64,000 bases of DNA from Microbacterium saperdae (GCF_006716345.1 NZ_VFOX01000002.1:248001-312000); one strand, 5' to 3'. Positions 8,722 through 17,943 are shown, counted from the first letter of the stretch. Made by a program: numbers and translations. The notes: a model not told the origin generated them from the letters alone.

Positions 8722-9711
8722 ATGTTCACCGGAGCATCCTTCCCCCTCGGACCGTTCACGCCCCACGAGGGCAACCCGATCCTGCGCCCGCGCGGCGAGA
8801 GCTGGGAGTCCGCGAACCTCTACAACCCCGCCGCGATCGTCGACGGCGACGAGGTCGTGCTGCTGTATCGAGCCCACGCGGAGGACATCATCTCGCACAT
8901 CGGCATCGCCCGCTCGCGGGACGGCGTCACCTTCACCCGCGAGGATGCGCCGATCCTCTCGCCCTCGGAGGACTACGAGCGGTTCGGCTGCGAGGACCCC
9001 CGCATCGCGCTGATCGACGGCACCTACTACCTCACCTACACGGGCTGGGACCGCCGCAGCGCGCAGCTGTGCCTGGCGACCTCGACCGACCTGCGCACCT
9101 GGACCAAGCACGGCCCGCTGTTCGACGACTTCGACACGTTCAAGACCACGGATCCGCGCGGGTTCAACTGGTCGAAGGCCGGAGTCATCGTGCCGCAGCA
9201 GATGCACGGCAAGTGGTGGATGTACTTCGGCGAGGGTGCGATCTACTGGGCCACCAGCGACGACCTCATCCACTGGACACCGGGCACGCCCGACACCGAT
9301 CCGATGTACTCGCCGACGCCGGGCACCTGGGATGAGGCACTGGTCGAGATCGGCACCTCACCCGTGGTGACCGACAACGGACTGCTGCTCTTCCTCACCA
9401 ACGGCGCCACGCGCGTGGTGCACGACGACGGCACCGTCGACGTCGACTACCGCTGCGGGCAGATCGCGATCGACCCCGATGAACCCACCCGGGTGATCGC
9501 GCGGATGCAGGAGCCGTGGCTGCGCCCGCAGACGTTCGAGGACAGGCACGGCCTGGTCTCCAACGTGACCTTCGTGGAGGGGCTGGTGAAGTTCCAGGAC
9601 AAATGGTTCGCGTACTACGGCCAGTCCGACACGACCCTCGCGGTCGCCATCCACGATCCGGCCGAGTCGTGGGGTCGCGCGCTGCGCGAGTCCGGTTCCG
9701 GCACCCCCTGA
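8722..9711 (+). CDS. GH130-family beta-mannoside phosphorylase/mannosidase
   Basis: The 329-residue protein has the five-bladed propeller pattern of glycoside hydrolase family 130. Evidence includes NPILRP and NPAAI near residues 16-37, repeated SRDG/STDL blade motifs, and GCEDPRI near residues 92-98, the family signature with the EDPR core. There is no signal peptide, so it acts in the cytosol on imported oligosaccharide. GH130 members either phosphorolyse or hydrolyse beta-mannosides; sequence inspection does not decide which. It lies 15 bases after the permease gene, which makes it the likely first catabolic step for the transported sugar. It lacks the N-terminal extension of some larger GH130 enzymes. 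Confidence 0.8.
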   Translation: MFTGASFPLGPFTPHEGNPILRPRGESWESANLYNPAAIVDGDEVVLLYRAHAEDIISHIGIARSRDGVTFTREDAPILSPSEDYERFGCEDPRIALIDGTYYLTYTGWDRRSAQLCLATSTDLRTWTKHGPLFDDFDTFKTTDPRGFNWSKAGVIVPQQMHGKWWMYFGEGAIYWATSDDLIHWTPGTPDTDPMYSPTPGTWDEALVEIGTSPVVTDNGLLLFLTNGATRVVHDDGTVDVDYRCGQIAIDPDEPTRVIARMQEPWLRPQTFEDRHGLVSNVTFVEGLVKFQDKWFAYYGQSDTTLAVAIHDPAESWGRALRESGSGTP

Positions 9712-9759
9712 CCTCCCACACCCACCCCAGATCCACCGACCGCACGAAGAAGTGACGAC

Positions 9760-11799
9760 ATGGACACCTCACGACGCTCGTTCCTGACCATCGCGGCGAC
9801 GGCATCCGCCCTCGCCCTCCTCCCCGTCGACGCCGCCGTCGGCGCGACGACCACCACCCCCGGCGTGGCAGGATCGCTGCCGCTCGAGGCCGCCCGCCGC
9901 CCGCGCCTGACGAACCTCGCGCACCTGCGCTTCCTCCTGGCCGAGGTGCCCGTCGCACCGAGCACCACGCACACGACGTTCGGCATCGACACCCGGCCGA
10001 CCGTGCGCGCACCCTGGACCTACGCCGACACGGATGGGGCCGGCGGCTTCCGCCCGGTCGGCGGCGGCACGCGCGATGCGGTGACCGGGTACTGGACGCA
10101 GGGCGCCTACAACGCCGACGACATCGCCCGTGCGGCGATCGTGTTCCTGCGCGACTGGAAGGCCACCGGCGATGCGCAGAGCCGCGACGAGGCACGCGAT
10201 CTGCTGCGCTCCCTCGCCTTCCTGCAGACCGCGACCGGTCCGAACGCCGGGCGCGTGGTGCTGTGGCAGCAGGAGGACGGCACCCTGAACCCGAGCGCGA
10301 TTCCCGTCGAGCTGCCCGACCCCTCGGACTCCGCAGAGTCGTACTGGCTCGCGCGCAGCGTGTGGGCGTTCGGCGAGGGCTACGCGGCCTTCCGCCGCGA
10401 GGATGCCGCGTTCGCGGCCTTCCTGCTCGCACGTGTGCATCTGTGTCTCGACGCGCTCGGGAAGGAATCGCTCTCCCGCGCGGGGCAGTGGGTGCGCAGC
10501 GACGGCCGGAAGCTGCCCGCGTGGCTGATCGCCGGAGGGGCGGATGCCACGGCCGAAGCCATGCTCGGCCTGGCGGCTGCGGCCGAGGCAGGCGACGCCC
10601 GCAGCCGCAGCGCATTGCAGACCTACGGCGAAGGTGTGGCCGCGATGGCCACCGACCCCTCGAAGGGATGGCCGTTCGGCGCCGTGCTGCCGTGGACGGG
10701 TTCGCTCGGGTTCTGGCACGCGTGGGGCGCCGCCGCGCCGGAGGCCCTTGCCCGCGCCGGATCACTGCTGCGCCGCCGCGACTGGACCGCCGCCGGGATC
10801 GCCGACGCCGGCCGTTTCACGCCGCAGGTGCTCGCCTCGGGGGGACCGCACAACGCCTGGGCACCGCTGCCCGCCGAAGCGCAGATCGCCTACGGCGCGC
10901 ACGGTCGCGTCGCGGGAGCCCTGCAGGCCGCCGCCGTGGGTGGCGAAGGCCTGCGCGCCCTCGCGGGCCTGGCCGCCGGATGGTTCTTCGGAGCGAACAC
11001 CGCTGGCATCCCCGTGTACGACCCCGCGACCGGCGTGACCTTCGACGGCGTCGAGACCGACGGACGCGTGAACCGGAACTCCGGCGCGGAGTCGACGATC
11101 CACGGCCTGCTCACGATGCTGCTGCTCGACGCCCACCGCGACGTCGCCGACATCGCGACCTCGATCACCGGGCTGCGGTCCTTCTCGGGGCTGCGGGTGA
11201 TCGACGCCGAGAGTGCACGCCGGTCTGCCGGAGCCGTCGTCGAGACCCCGGCCGGCGGCGCCTGGACCGGCGAGGGCAACCTCTCCGGCGGGAAGTACGT
11301 GCGTCTGGCGAAGGGCGAGTGGGTCGAGTTCGACGTCACCGAGGCCGGCGGCATCCTGCACGGACTCGTCTGGCGTCAGGCTGCGGATGCCGGAGACGCG
11401 GTGTGGGAGGTGTTCCGCGGGCGCCGCAAGGTGTGGAGCACGAAGACCCCGGCCGGCGGCACAGGAGATCGCGGGCTGACCGAGGCCGACGGGATGCTGG
11501 TGCCCCAGCTCCTCGGCGGCGACCTGCCCGATTCCGCCGTGACCGTGCGCTGCACGAGTCGAGGTGACGTGCGCCTCGATGCGCTCGTCATCCAGCCCCG
11601 CATCGTGAACGCGGTGTACGCCACCAAGGCCGGGACAGCCGTGCTCTACGCCAATGGGACGCGCTCGGAGCAGCGGGTGCCGGCACTCGGCCGGGGGAAG
11701 GGCACGTCGTACGACGCCGACGGCTCATCCCGTGGTCCGGCCGTGCAGGGCGGAAAGGTGCGGGTCCGCGGCACGGGCTTCACGATCACACGGGGCTGA
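9760..11799 (+). CDS. Tat-exported alpha-barrel glycosidase-like protein
   Basis: The 679-residue protein begins with a twin-arginine signal (TSRRSFLTIAA) and a hydrophobic stretch ending at an Ala-x-Ala-like site. Residues about 45-460 carry helical-barrel features seen in GH9-like six-hairpin enzymes (YNADDIARAAIVFLRDW near 113, NRNSGAESTIHGLLTMLLL near 430). The C-terminal 200 residues are beta-rich and resemble a carbohydrate-binding or accessory sandwich. It is the last gene of the LacI operon and should act outside the membrane to release oligosaccharides for import. The exact family is uncertain and no catalytic pair can be named. Confidence 0.55.
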   Translation: MDTSRRSFLTIAATASALALLPVDAAVGATTTTPGVAGSLPLEAARRPRLTNLAHLRFLLAEVPVAPSTTHTTFGIDTRPTVRAPWTYADTDGAGGFRPVGGGTRDAVTGYWTQGAYNADDIARAAIVFLRDWKATGDAQSRDEARDLLRSLAFLQTATGPNAGRVVLWQQEDGTLNPSAIPVELPDPSDSAESYWLARSVWAFGEGYAAFRREDAAFAAFLLARVHLCLDALGKESLSRAGQWVRSDGRKLPAWLIAGGADATAEAMLGLAAAAEAGDARSRSALQTYGEGVAAMATDPSKGWPFGAVLPWTGSLGFWHAWGAAAPEALARAGSLLRRRDWTAAGIADAGRFTPQVLASGGPHNAWAPLPAEAQIAYGAHGRVAGALQAAAVGGEGLRALAGLAAGWFFGANTAGIPVYDPATGVTFDGVETDGRVNRNSGAESTIHGLLTMLLLDAHRDVADIATSITGLRSFSGLRVIDAESARRSAGAVVETPAGGAWTGEGNLSGGKYVRLAKGEWVEFDVTEAGGILHGLVWRQAADAGDAVWEVFRGRRKVWSTKTPAGGTGDRGLTEADGMLVPQLLGGDLPDSAVTVRCTSRGDVRLDALVIQPRIVNAVYATKAGTAVLYANGTRSEQRVPALGRGKGTSYDADGSSRGPAVQGGKVRVRGTGFTITRG

Positions 11800-11837
11800 T
11801 GGTGGGACGGGTGACGGACACGCCCACCGGCATCCGC

Positions 11838-11858
11838 TCTTTTGAATCGCTCAAAAGA
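11838..11858 (+). promoter_or_regulatory. Inverted repeat before Fur-family gene, probable operator
   Basis: TCTTTTGA (11838-11845) and TCAAAAGA (11851-11858) are perfect 8-base arms around ATCGC. The site lies 18 bases before the Fur-family ATG, so it probably covers the promoter or start region and mediates autoregulation of the regulator-catalase pair. It is not the classic Fur box; PerR/FurA boxes of this A/T-rich kind are common. Confidence 0.65.
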
Positions 11859-11875
11859 AGAGGTAGGGTCGAGAC

Positions 11876-12298
11876 ATGGAGACAGAACTCGACTCAGCGC
11901 TTCGCGGCGCCGGGCTTCGGGCGACCGCGGGCCGTGTCGCCGTTCTCGAGGCGCTGGACTCCATGGCCCATACGGATGCGGAGCGGATCTACCGCGCCGT
12001 GTCCGCCGTGCTGCCGACCACGTCGATCCAGTCGGTGCACAACATCCTCGCGGACCTGACGACGGCGGGACTCATCCGCCGGATCGAACCGGCAGGCTCC
12101 GCAGCCCTCTATGAGCGGCGCATCGGCGACAACCACCACCACGTCGTCTGCACCTCCTGTGGTGCAGTCGGCGATGTGGACTGCGTGGTCGGCGAAGCGC
12201 CGTGCCTCACCCCGTCGTCAGCCGGGGGATTCACCGTCCAGACAGCCGAAGTCACCTTCTGGGGCCTCTGCCCCAGCTGCCAGAACGCCGCGCAGTAG
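11876..12298 (+). CDS. Fur-family peroxide/metal regulator (FurA/PerR-like)
   Basis: This 140-residue protein has the Fur winged-helix N-terminal half (LRATAGRVAVLEAL, then SIQSVHNILADLTTAGLIRRI) and the metal-binding C-terminal half (HHHVVCTSCG with CxxC near 94-97, and CPSC at 133-136). The two CxxC pairs indicate a structural zinc site. It sits 75 bases before catalase, the standard actinobacterial furA-katA arrangement, so a role as peroxide-responsive repressor of catalase is the best reading. An inverted repeat directly upstream is the likely operator. Confidence 0.88.
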   Translation: METELDSALRGAGLRATAGRVAVLEALDSMAHTDAERIYRAVSAVLPTTSIQSVHNILADLTTAGLIRRIEPAGSAALYERRIGDNHHHVVCTSCGAVGDVDCVVGEAPCLTPSSAGGFTVQTAEVTFWGLCPSCQNAAQ

Positions 12299-12373
12299 CT
12301 CGACGCGCCCGCCCCTTCTCGCCACCCGCGAGACAGGGCTGTTCGTCGCGCCTGCGCGCAGAAGGAGAAGAAC

Positions 12374-13840
12374 ATGACGAATCCTGCCACCCACCAGCCC
12401 GCCACCACGACGCAGACCGGCACCCCGGTCGCCAGCGACGCCCACTCGCTCACCGTCGGAGCCGACGGCCCCACCGTGCTCCACGACCGCTACCTGGTCG
12501 AGAAGCTCGCCTCGTTCAACCGCGAGCGGGTGCCGGAGCGCAACCCGCACGCGAAGGGCGGCGGCGCGTTCGGAGAGTTCGTCGTCACGGAAGACGTCTC
12601 GGCGTACACACGCGCCGCGGTGTTCCAGCCGGGAGCCACGAGCGAGACGCTGCTGCGCTTCTCGTCGGTCGCCGGCGAGCAGGGCTCCCCCGACACCTGG
12701 CGCGACGTGCGCGGCTTCGCGCTGCGCTTCTACACCTCGGAGGGAAACCTCGATATCGTCGGCAACAACACCCCGACGTTCTTCCTGCGCGACGCCATGA
12801 AGTTCCCCGACTTCATCCACTCGCAGAAGCGCCTCGGCGACTCCGGCCTGCGCGACGCCGACATGCAGTGGGACTTCTGGACCCTCTCGCCCGAGACCGC
12901 GCACCAGGTCACCTACCTCATGGGCGACCGTGGTCTGCCCCGCAGCTGGCGCCACATGAACGGCTACGGCTCGCACACCTACCAGTGGATCAACGCCGCG
13001 GGCGAGCGCTTCTGGGTGCAGTACCACTTCCTCTCGGCGCAGGGCGTGGAGGAGATGGGAGCAGACGAGGCGCAGCAGCTCGCCGGATCGGATGCCGACT
13101 TCTACCGCCGCGACCTGTTCGACGCGATCGACCGCGGCGAGCACCCCTCGTGGGACGTGTACGTGCAGATCATGCCGTACGCCGAGGCGAAGGACTACCG
13201 CTTCAACCCGTTCGACCTCACCAAGACGTGGTCGAAGAAGGACTACCCGCGCATCAAGGTCGGCACCTTCACGCTGAACCGCAATCCGCAGAACTTCTTC
13301 GCCGAGATCGAGCAGGCCGCGTTCTCGCCGGGGAACCAGGTGCCCGGCACCGGCATCTCCCCCGACAAGATGCTCATGGCGCGTGTGTTCGCGTACTCCG
13401 ACGCCCAGCGCTACCGCATCGGCGCGAACTACAACCAGCTGCCCGTGAACCAGGCGCACGCCGCCGAGACGCGCAACTACATGCACGAGGGTCAGATGCA
13501 GTACCGGCACAACGATGCCGCGCACCGCGTCTACACGCCGCACTCGTTCGGTCCATCCGGCGGCCCGGTCGCCGACCCGGTCGCAGGCGTCGAGGCGAGC
13601 TGGGAGTCCGACGGCGAGCTGATGCGCGCGGCCGCGACTCTGCACCTCGACGATGACGACTTCGGGCAGGCGGGCACGCTCTACCGCACGGTGTTCGACG
13701 ACGCGCAGCGGGCTCGGTTCCTCGAGACCCTCACCGGTCAGGGCCGCTCCCTCACGATCGACGTCATCCGCGAGCGCTTCTTCCAGTACTGGACGAACGT
13801 GGATGCCGCCCTCGGCGAGGCCCTGCGCCGCGAGGTCTGA
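12374..13840 (+). CDS. katA: Monofunctional heme catalase
   Basis: The 488-residue protein decomposes hydrogen peroxide. Conserved pieces include [13 protein letters not shown] with the distal His near residue 56, [27 protein letters not shown], the distal Asn region [11 protein letters not shown], and the heme-ligand motif [21 protein letters not shown] with the proximal Tyr. Length and the lack of a C-terminal flavodoxin-like domain place it among small-subunit catalases. A strong AGAAGGAG box precedes the ATG. It follows the Fur-family gene and is probably derepressed by peroxide through it. Confidence 0.95.
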   Translation: MTNPATHQPATTTQTGTPVASDAHSLTVGADGPTVLHDRYLVEKLASFNRERVPERNPHAKGGGAFGEFVVTEDVSAYTRAAVFQPGATSETLLRFSSVAGEQGSPDTWRDVRGFALRFYTSEGNLDIVGNNTPTFFLRDAMKFPDFIHSQKRLGDSGLRDADMQWDFWTLSPETAHQVTYLMGDRGLPRSWRHMNGYGSHTYQWINAAGERFWVQYHFLSAQGVEEMGADEAQQLAGSDADFYRRDLFDAIDRGEHPSWDVYVQIMPYAEAKDYRFNPFDLTKTWSKKDYPRIKVGTFTLNRNPQNFFAEIEQAAFSPGNQVPGTGISPDKMLMARVFAYSDAQRYRIGANYNQLPVNQAHAAETRNYMHEGQMQYRHNDAAHRVYTPHSFGPSGGPVADPVAGVEASWESDGELMRAAATLHLDDDDFGQAGTLYRTVFDDAQRARFLETLTGQGRSLTIDVIRERFFQYWTNVDAALGEALRREV

Positions 13841-13861
13841 GTCGAGGCTCGATCAGCCTCA

Positions 13862-13968
13862 CGGTTGTTGCCCCACCGAGACCCACCACTCCCGCCCAGG
13901 CCCACCACCCCGCGCGTCGCAGGCGGTGGGTCTCGGCGGGAGTGGTGGGTCTCGGCGCCCGGCAACCG
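13862..13968. repeat. Large compound palindrome between catalase and HxlR gene
   Basis: Two perfect 21-base arms (13876-13896 and 13935-13955) rich in CCCACCACTCCCG are flanked by a second nested pair, CGGTTG (13862-13867) and CAACCG (13963-13968). The right half contains a tandem GGTGGGTCTCGGCG (13925 and 13944). It lies between convergent genes, so it could act as a bidirectional terminator. Its length and nesting are unusual for one and suggest a palindromic intergenic element. Confidence 0.75.
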
Positions 13969-14004
13969 CGCGCGTCTGCTCCCGGCGCGCGGCCGGGCCG
14001 GGGC

Positions 14005-14442
14005 TCAGTGCGCGGCGTCGTAGCGGGCGCGGGACTCCTCGATCGCGGGGTGGTTCGCAAGCGCCCAGTCGCCGATCGTGCGGGCCATCGGGATGAGCGT
14101 GGCGCCGAGGTCGGTGAGCTCGTACTCCACCCGCGGCGGCACCTCGGCGTAGACGGTCCGTGCGACCAGGCCATCGCGCTCGAGCTGGCGGAGCGTGAGG
14201 GTCAGCATCCGCTGGGAGATCCCGGGGATGTGCTTCAGGAGCTCCGTGAACCGCAGCCGGTCCCCGCGGAGGGTGGCGATCACGAGCAGGGACCACTTGT
14301 CGCCGACCCGGTCGAGCACCTCGCGGATCGCGCGGCCCGCGTTCTCATCGATCGAGCAGGAACTCTCATAGCCGGGGAATCCCGCGGCGTTCCGCACCTC
14401 GATGTACGCCAGTGACATCGGTGTGCCTTTTGCAGCCGCCAT
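14005..14442 (-). CDS. HxlR-family transcriptional regulator
   Basis: The protein has 145 residues from the ATG at 14442, which has GGAG seven bases upstream; ATGs at 14448 and 14418 are alternatives. It shows the HxlR winged helix: a Cys-containing N-terminal stretch (ESSCSIDENAGRAIREVL), DRVGDKWSLLVIATL, RFTELLKHIPGISQRMLTLTLRQLERDGLVAR and the wing VEYELTDLGATLIP. HxlR proteins sense redox or electrophile stress, often through a Cys. It is divergent from a DoxX gene and the shared 62-base region contains a GTTAC-N5-GTAAC repeat, so it probably controls both. Confidence 0.88.
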   Translation of the reverse strand: MAAAKGTPMSLAYIEVRNAAGFPGYESSCSIDENAGRAIREVLDRVGDKWSLLVIATLRGDRLRFTELLKHIPGISQRMLTLTLRQLERDGLVARTVYAEVPPRVEYELTDLGATLIPMARTIGDWALANHPAIEESRARYDAAH

Positions 14443-14460
14443 CCGCATGCTCCATTCTTG

Positions 14461-14475
14461 GTTACTGATCGTAAC
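14461..14475. promoter_or_regulatory. GTTAC-N5-GTAAC operator for HxlR regulator
   Basis: The inverted repeat GTTAC (14461-14465) TGATC GTAAC (14471-14475) lies between the divergent HxlR and DoxX genes, 30 bases before the DoxX ATG. HxlR-family operators commonly have this form. Binding here would repress both directions. Confidence 0.7.
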
Positions 14476-14504
14476 AAGGTCACAGAACAGAACCAAGGAG
14501 TTCC

Positions 14505-14870
14505 ATGCTCATCGCCCTCTGGATCGTCAACGGCCTGCTGGCCCTCGCCATGCTGGGCGGAGGCGGCATGAAGCTCATCACGCCGAAGCCCACGCTCGCC
14601 GAGCGGGGCATGGCCTGGACCGAGGACTTCTCCGCCCCGGTGGTCAAGCTCATCGCCGGGCTCGAGGTCGTCGGCGCCATCGGCCTGATCCTGCCCCTGC
14701 TGACCGGGATCGCACCGATCCTCACCCCGATCGCGGGCACCGGGCTCGCGATTATCATGATCGGGGCGACCGTCGTGCACGTGCGACGCAAGGAACCCTT
14801 CGCTCCTGCGCTGGTACTCGCACTGCTGGCGATCGCAAGTGCAGTGCTCGGTTTCCTCGTCGTCGCCTGA
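14505..14870 (+). CDS. DoxX-family membrane protein
   Basis: The 121-residue protein has four predicted transmembrane helices and the DoxX pattern (GGGGMKLITPKPTLAERG, then AGLEVVGAIGLILPLLTG). DoxX-like proteins of this subfamily sit in the membrane in oxidative or thiol-stress gene sets, but no reaction is established for this one. It is divergently transcribed from an HxlR regulator with a palindromic operator between, so induction by electrophile or redox stress is inferred. AAGGAG precedes the ATG at optimal distance. Confidence 0.85.
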   Translation: MLIALWIVNGLLALAMLGGGGMKLITPKPTLAERGMAWTEDFSAPVVKLIAGLEVVGAIGLILPLLTGIAPILTPIAGTGLAIIMIGATVVHVRRKEPFAPALVLALLAIASAVLGFLVVA

Positions 14871-14998
14871 GGTTCAGCGCGTCGGGTGGCGGGCGTGGGC
14901 TCACGCTCCCCGCCTGACGCAGCGGGTCGGAGATCGACGACGGTGCGTGACCGGTCGGCGAGACCAGGCGCGAGCCCGCCCCGCGACACAGGAGGACA

Positions 14999-15808
14999 AT
15001 GGATGCCGTGGCTGTTCCTCTCTCCGATCTCACCTCCATGCCCGACGCTCAACAGGTCTACGCCGCCGACGGGACCCGGCTCGCCACGTACACCTGGGGT
15101 GAGCTCGATGCCCCCGTCGTCGTCACGGTGCACGGCTTCGCGTCGAGCGCCCGCGACAACTGGGTCCTGACCGGGTGGGTGCGCGAGCTGACGAGCGCCG
15201 GATACCGCGTGCTCGCGCTCGACCAGCGCGGCCACGGACACAGCGAGAAGCCGCATCAGCCCGAGGACTACAGCATCCGCACGCTCGTCACCGATGTCGA
15301 GACCGTCATGGACGCCTACCTCGTCGACGATGCCGTCTACGTCGGCTACTCGCTCGGCGCGCGCGTGGGCTGGGAGGTCGTGCGCGACCTGCCGCAGCGC
15401 ATCGGAAGAGCGGTGCTCGGCGGCGTGCCGGACGGCATCCCGCTCGCCCGACTCGACCTCGACCAGGTGCGGGCATACATCGCCGACGGCACGCCGGTCA
15501 GCGACACCACGACGCAGAACTACATCGCCCTGACCGAGCGTGTGCCCGGAAACGACCTGAGCGCATTGGTCGCTCTCGCCGAGGGCATGCGGTCATCCGG
15601 CGCGATCGACCCCGACCCGACGGACGCTCCGACCCGCCCGATCCTGTTCGCGACCGGCTCGAAGGACGCCATCATCGAAGGCTCTCGGGCCCTGGCATCC
15701 GCCGCCCCCGACGCCCGCTTCTTCGAGATCCCGAACCGGAACCACTTCAACGCCCCCGGCTCGCGCGACTTCAAGGAAGCGGCGCTGGCGTTCCTCGGCG
15801 AGGGCTGA
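14999..15808 (+). CDS. Alpha/beta-fold hydrolase
   Basis: The 269-residue protein shows VTVHGFASS (oxyanion strand, near 41-49), DQRGHGHSEKP (near 75-85), the nucleophile elbow GYSLGA with Ser near 115, and a C-terminal NRNHFN carrying the probable catalytic His. This is a classical epoxide hydrolase/haloperoxidase/esterase-like core with a small cap, and the Ser nucleophile favours an esterase or lactonase. No signal peptide is visible. The gene stands alone between DoxX and the msr pair. The substrate is unknown. Confidence 0.85.
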   Translation: MDAVAVPLSDLTSMPDAQQVYAADGTRLATYTWGELDAPVVVTVHGFASSARDNWVLTGWVRELTSAGYRVLALDQRGHGHSEKPHQPEDYSIRTLVTDVETVMDAYLVDDAVYVGYSLGARVGWEVVRDLPQRIGRAVLGGVPDGIPLARLDLDQVRAYIADGTPVSDTTTQNYIALTERVPGNDLSALVALAEGMRSSGAIDPDPTDAPTRPILFATGSKDAIIEGSRALASAAPDARFFEIPNRNHFNAPGSRDFKEAALAFLGEG

Positions 15809-15825
15809 CACGGCCCTCGCGTCGC

Positions 15826-15892
15826 GAAGGAGATCTCACGGGATGAAGGAGCCCCTGCGGCATCCGCTCCTTCATCCCGTGAGATCTCCTTC
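15826..15892. repeat. Perfect 27-base inverted repeat with 13-base loop
   Basis: The arms 15826-15852 and 15866-15892 are exact reverse complements and start with GAAGGAGATCTC. The loop 15853-15865 is CCCTGCGGCATCC. It starts 17 bases after the alpha/beta-hydrolase stop. Without a U-run and with such long perfect arms it is stronger than a normal terminator hairpin and resembles an intergenic palindromic element. Confidence 0.85.
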
Positions 15893-15920
15893 ATTCCGCG
15901 CGCGGTCCGGGCACGAAGAA

Positions 15921-15948
15921 GGCCCTCCGCCTCGAGGGGCGAAGGGCC
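15921..15948 (-). terminator. Terminator hairpin of msrBA operon
   Basis: GGCCCT (15921-15926) pairs with AGGGCC (15943-15948), and an inner CGCC/GGCG pair continues the stem. It ends 12 bases beyond the msrA stop codon on the minus strand. It is GC-rich with no strong U-tract, as is common in actinobacteria. Confidence 0.6.
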
Positions 15949-15960
15949 GGAGAGCGGCGG

Positions 15961-16509
15961 TCAGACGGCCGCGCTCTCCTCGCGCTTCGGCAGCACCCAG
16001 CCCGCACGCGGGAAGTGGCACGTGTAGCCGTTGGGGTACTTGATCAGGTAGTCCTGGTGCTCTTCCTCGGCCTCCCAGAACGGACCCTCGGGCTCGATCG
16101 TGGTGACGGCCTTGGCCGGCCAGAGACCGGAGGCGTCGACGTCGGCGATCGTGTCGCGCGCGACGGTCTCCTGCTCGGGGCTGAGCGGGAAGATCGCGGA
16201 CCGGTAGCTCGATCCGATGTCGTTGCCCTGACGGTCCTTGGTGGACGGGTCGTGGATCTGGAAGAAGAACGCCAGGATGTCGCGGTACGTGGTCGCGGTC
16301 GGATCGAAGACGATCTCGACCGCCTCCGCGTGACCCGGGTGGTTGCGGTACGTCGCATGGGCGTTCGAGCCGCCCGTGTAACCCACGCGGGTGCCGAGCA
16401 CTCCGGGCTGCCGGCGGATCAGGTCTTCCATGCCCCAGAAACAGCCACCGGCGAGCACGGCGGTCTCGGCTCCGGGGGTGCGGGTGATGGTTCCGGTGTC
16501 GTCGGTCAT
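15961..16509 (-). CDS. msrA: Peptide-methionine (S)-S-oxide reductase
   Basis: The 182-residue enzyme reduces the S epimer of methionine sulfoxide. The active-site motif GGCFWGMED (near residues 21-29) carries the catalytic Cys, and GYTGG, the HAEAVEI stretch and the [16 protein letters not shown] segments are typical MsrA. I start it at the ATG at 16509, which overlaps the stop of msrB by four bases. The frame stays open far upstream through msrB in a different phase, but that extension is not protein-like. Confidence 0.95.
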   Translation of the reverse strand: MTDDTGTITRTPGAETAVLAGGCFWGMEDLIRRQPGVLGTRVGYTGGSNAHATYRNHPGHAEAVEIVFDPTATTYRDILAFFFQIHDPSTKDRQGNDIGSSYRSAIFPLSPEQETVARDTIADVDASGLWPAKAVTTIEPEGPFWEAEEEHQDYLIKYPNGYTCHFPRAGWVLPKREESAAV

Positions 16510-16982
16510 GACTGCTCCTCGGCGTTGTCGGCGGTCTGGTGGGTGAAGAGGGTGCTGTAGCGACCGTACCCCTCCTCCTCGAGCCGGTCGGCCGGCACGA
16601 AACGGAGAGCGGCGGAGTTCATGCAGTAACGCAATCCTCCCGCGTCGCGGGGCCCGTCGTCGAAGACGTGGCCGAGGTGACTGTCGGCACCGGTCGAGCG
16701 CGCCTCGGTGCGCGTCATGAAGAGCTTCCGATCGGTGCGGGTCGTGACGGCATCCGCATCGATGGGCTTGGTGAAGCTCGGCCATCCCGTGCCGCTGTCG
16801 AACTTGTCGATCGAGGTGAACAGGGGCTGGCCCGAGACGACGTCGACGTAGATGCCGTCTTCGTGGTTGTTCCAGTACGCGTTGCGGAAGGGGGGCTCGG
16901 TGCCGTCCTCCTGCGTGACCTCGTACTGCAGGTGGGTGAGGTCGCTGACGGCCTCGGACGTCTTGCGGTAGTCGTTCGACAC
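16506..16982 (-). CDS. msrB: Peptide-methionine (R)-S-oxide reductase
   Basis: The 158-residue enzyme reduces the R epimer of methionine sulfoxide. It shows [15 protein letters not shown], the [11 protein letters not shown] motif, [11 protein letters not shown] and the catalytic-Cys motif [14 protein letters not shown]. The zinc-binding CxxC pairs of some MsrBs are absent, as in the zinc-free subclass. The GTG start at 16982 has an AGGAGA box. Four-base overlap with msrA makes a two-gene repair operon. Confidence 0.95.
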   Translation of the reverse strand: MSNDYRKTSEAVSDLTHLQYEVTQEDGTEPPFRNAYWNNHEDGIYVDVVSGQPLFTSIDKFDSGTGWPSFTKPIDADAVTTRTDRKLFMTRTEARSTGADSHLGHVFDDGPRDAGGLRYCMNSAALRFVPADRLEEEGYGRYSTLFTHQTADNAEEQS

Positions 16983-17127
16983 GATCTGTCTCCTTGTCTG
17001 ACGCGGCTGGCTGCAGCGTCTGATGATCACAACCAGCGAGGCGGCCGTTTTGGTCCCGCAGGGCTGGGAGCGCGCTGTGAGTTTCCGCGGACCGCCCCCA
17101 CGCCGCGAACATGAGACGATGCCGGGG

Positions 17128-17943
17128 ATGGATGCCGTTGACGAAGAACTCCGCACGCTGCGCGCGCGTGCCTACGGTCCGCACGCGGACATCGCGAACG
17201 ACCCGGCGGCTGTGCGACGCCTCGACGAACTGGAAGCCCTGCGCTCGGCACACCGCTCGGAGTCGATGATCTCGGATGCCGCTCCGCCGGTGGTGGCCGA
17301 CGTCGCGCCGGAGGCTGTGCGGATGCCGGATGCCCCCGCCCCTGGCATCTCCGAGGGACTGTCCGACCTCGACGCACTGTTCCCTGCCGCGGAGCATCCC
17401 GCACCCGCGGCGGAGACGACCGCACCCCGGGAGCCCACCGGCCCGCGTCGCTACCGACGGCGCACGCTGTGGATCGTCTCCGCCACCGCTGCCGCGCTGG
17501 CGGCCGGCCTCACGTACGCCGTGGTGTCGTTCGCCCCGGTCTCGGCGTCGTCCGGGGCGCCGCAGATCGCGACGCTGACCCCCACCCCGGAGGTCGAGAT
17601 TCCCGTGGGATTCATCGGAGCCGTCGAGGACGCCGTGGCCTTCGAGTTCCACGGGCTCACGCTCTTCGTCGGTGGAGGCTTCAGCGGAATGGGTGACGAG
17701 GAGGGCGCCTGCCTCCTCGCGATCGACAGCGGCAGCGTCCCGACCGAAGATCTCGAAACGTCCGGCTGGAGTGCCGACGGCCCGATCTACAACGGCTGCA
17801 GCGTCGGCGCGTTCCCCGCCACCGTCGAGATCCCGCTCACCGTCGATGCGCCGAAAGAACTGCGTGCGGCCTTCCCCGACGGCACCGCGCTGCAGTTCGT
17901 GCTCGACGGCGACCGGGTCGGCGTCTTCCTCGACAGCGAGTAG
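17128..17943 (+). CDS. Single-pass membrane protein of unknown function
   Basis: The 271-residue protein has an acidic, Ala/Pro-rich cytoplasmic N-terminus with a helical [22 protein letters not shown] segment. One transmembrane helix follows at about 115-138 ([21 protein letters not shown]), then an extracytoplasmic beta-rich domain of 130 residues. Two Cys in the outer domain (GACLL and YNGCSV) could form a disulfide. I recognise no family. The start could also be the ATG three codons upstream at 17119. It is divergent from msrB, which does not define its role. Confidence 0.75.
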   Translation: MDAVDEELRTLRARAYGPHADIANDPAAVRRLDELEALRSAHRSESMISDAAPPVVADVAPEAVRMPDAPAPGISEGLSDLDALFPAAEHPAPAAETTAPREPTGPRRYRRRTLWIVSATAAALAAGLTYAVVSFAPVSASSGAPQIATLTPTPEVEIPVGFIGAVEDAVAFEFHGLTLFVGGGFSGMGDEEGACLLAIDSGSVPTEDLETSGWSADGPIYNGCSVGAFPATVEIPLTVDAPKELRAAFPDGTALQFVLDGDRVGVFLDSE

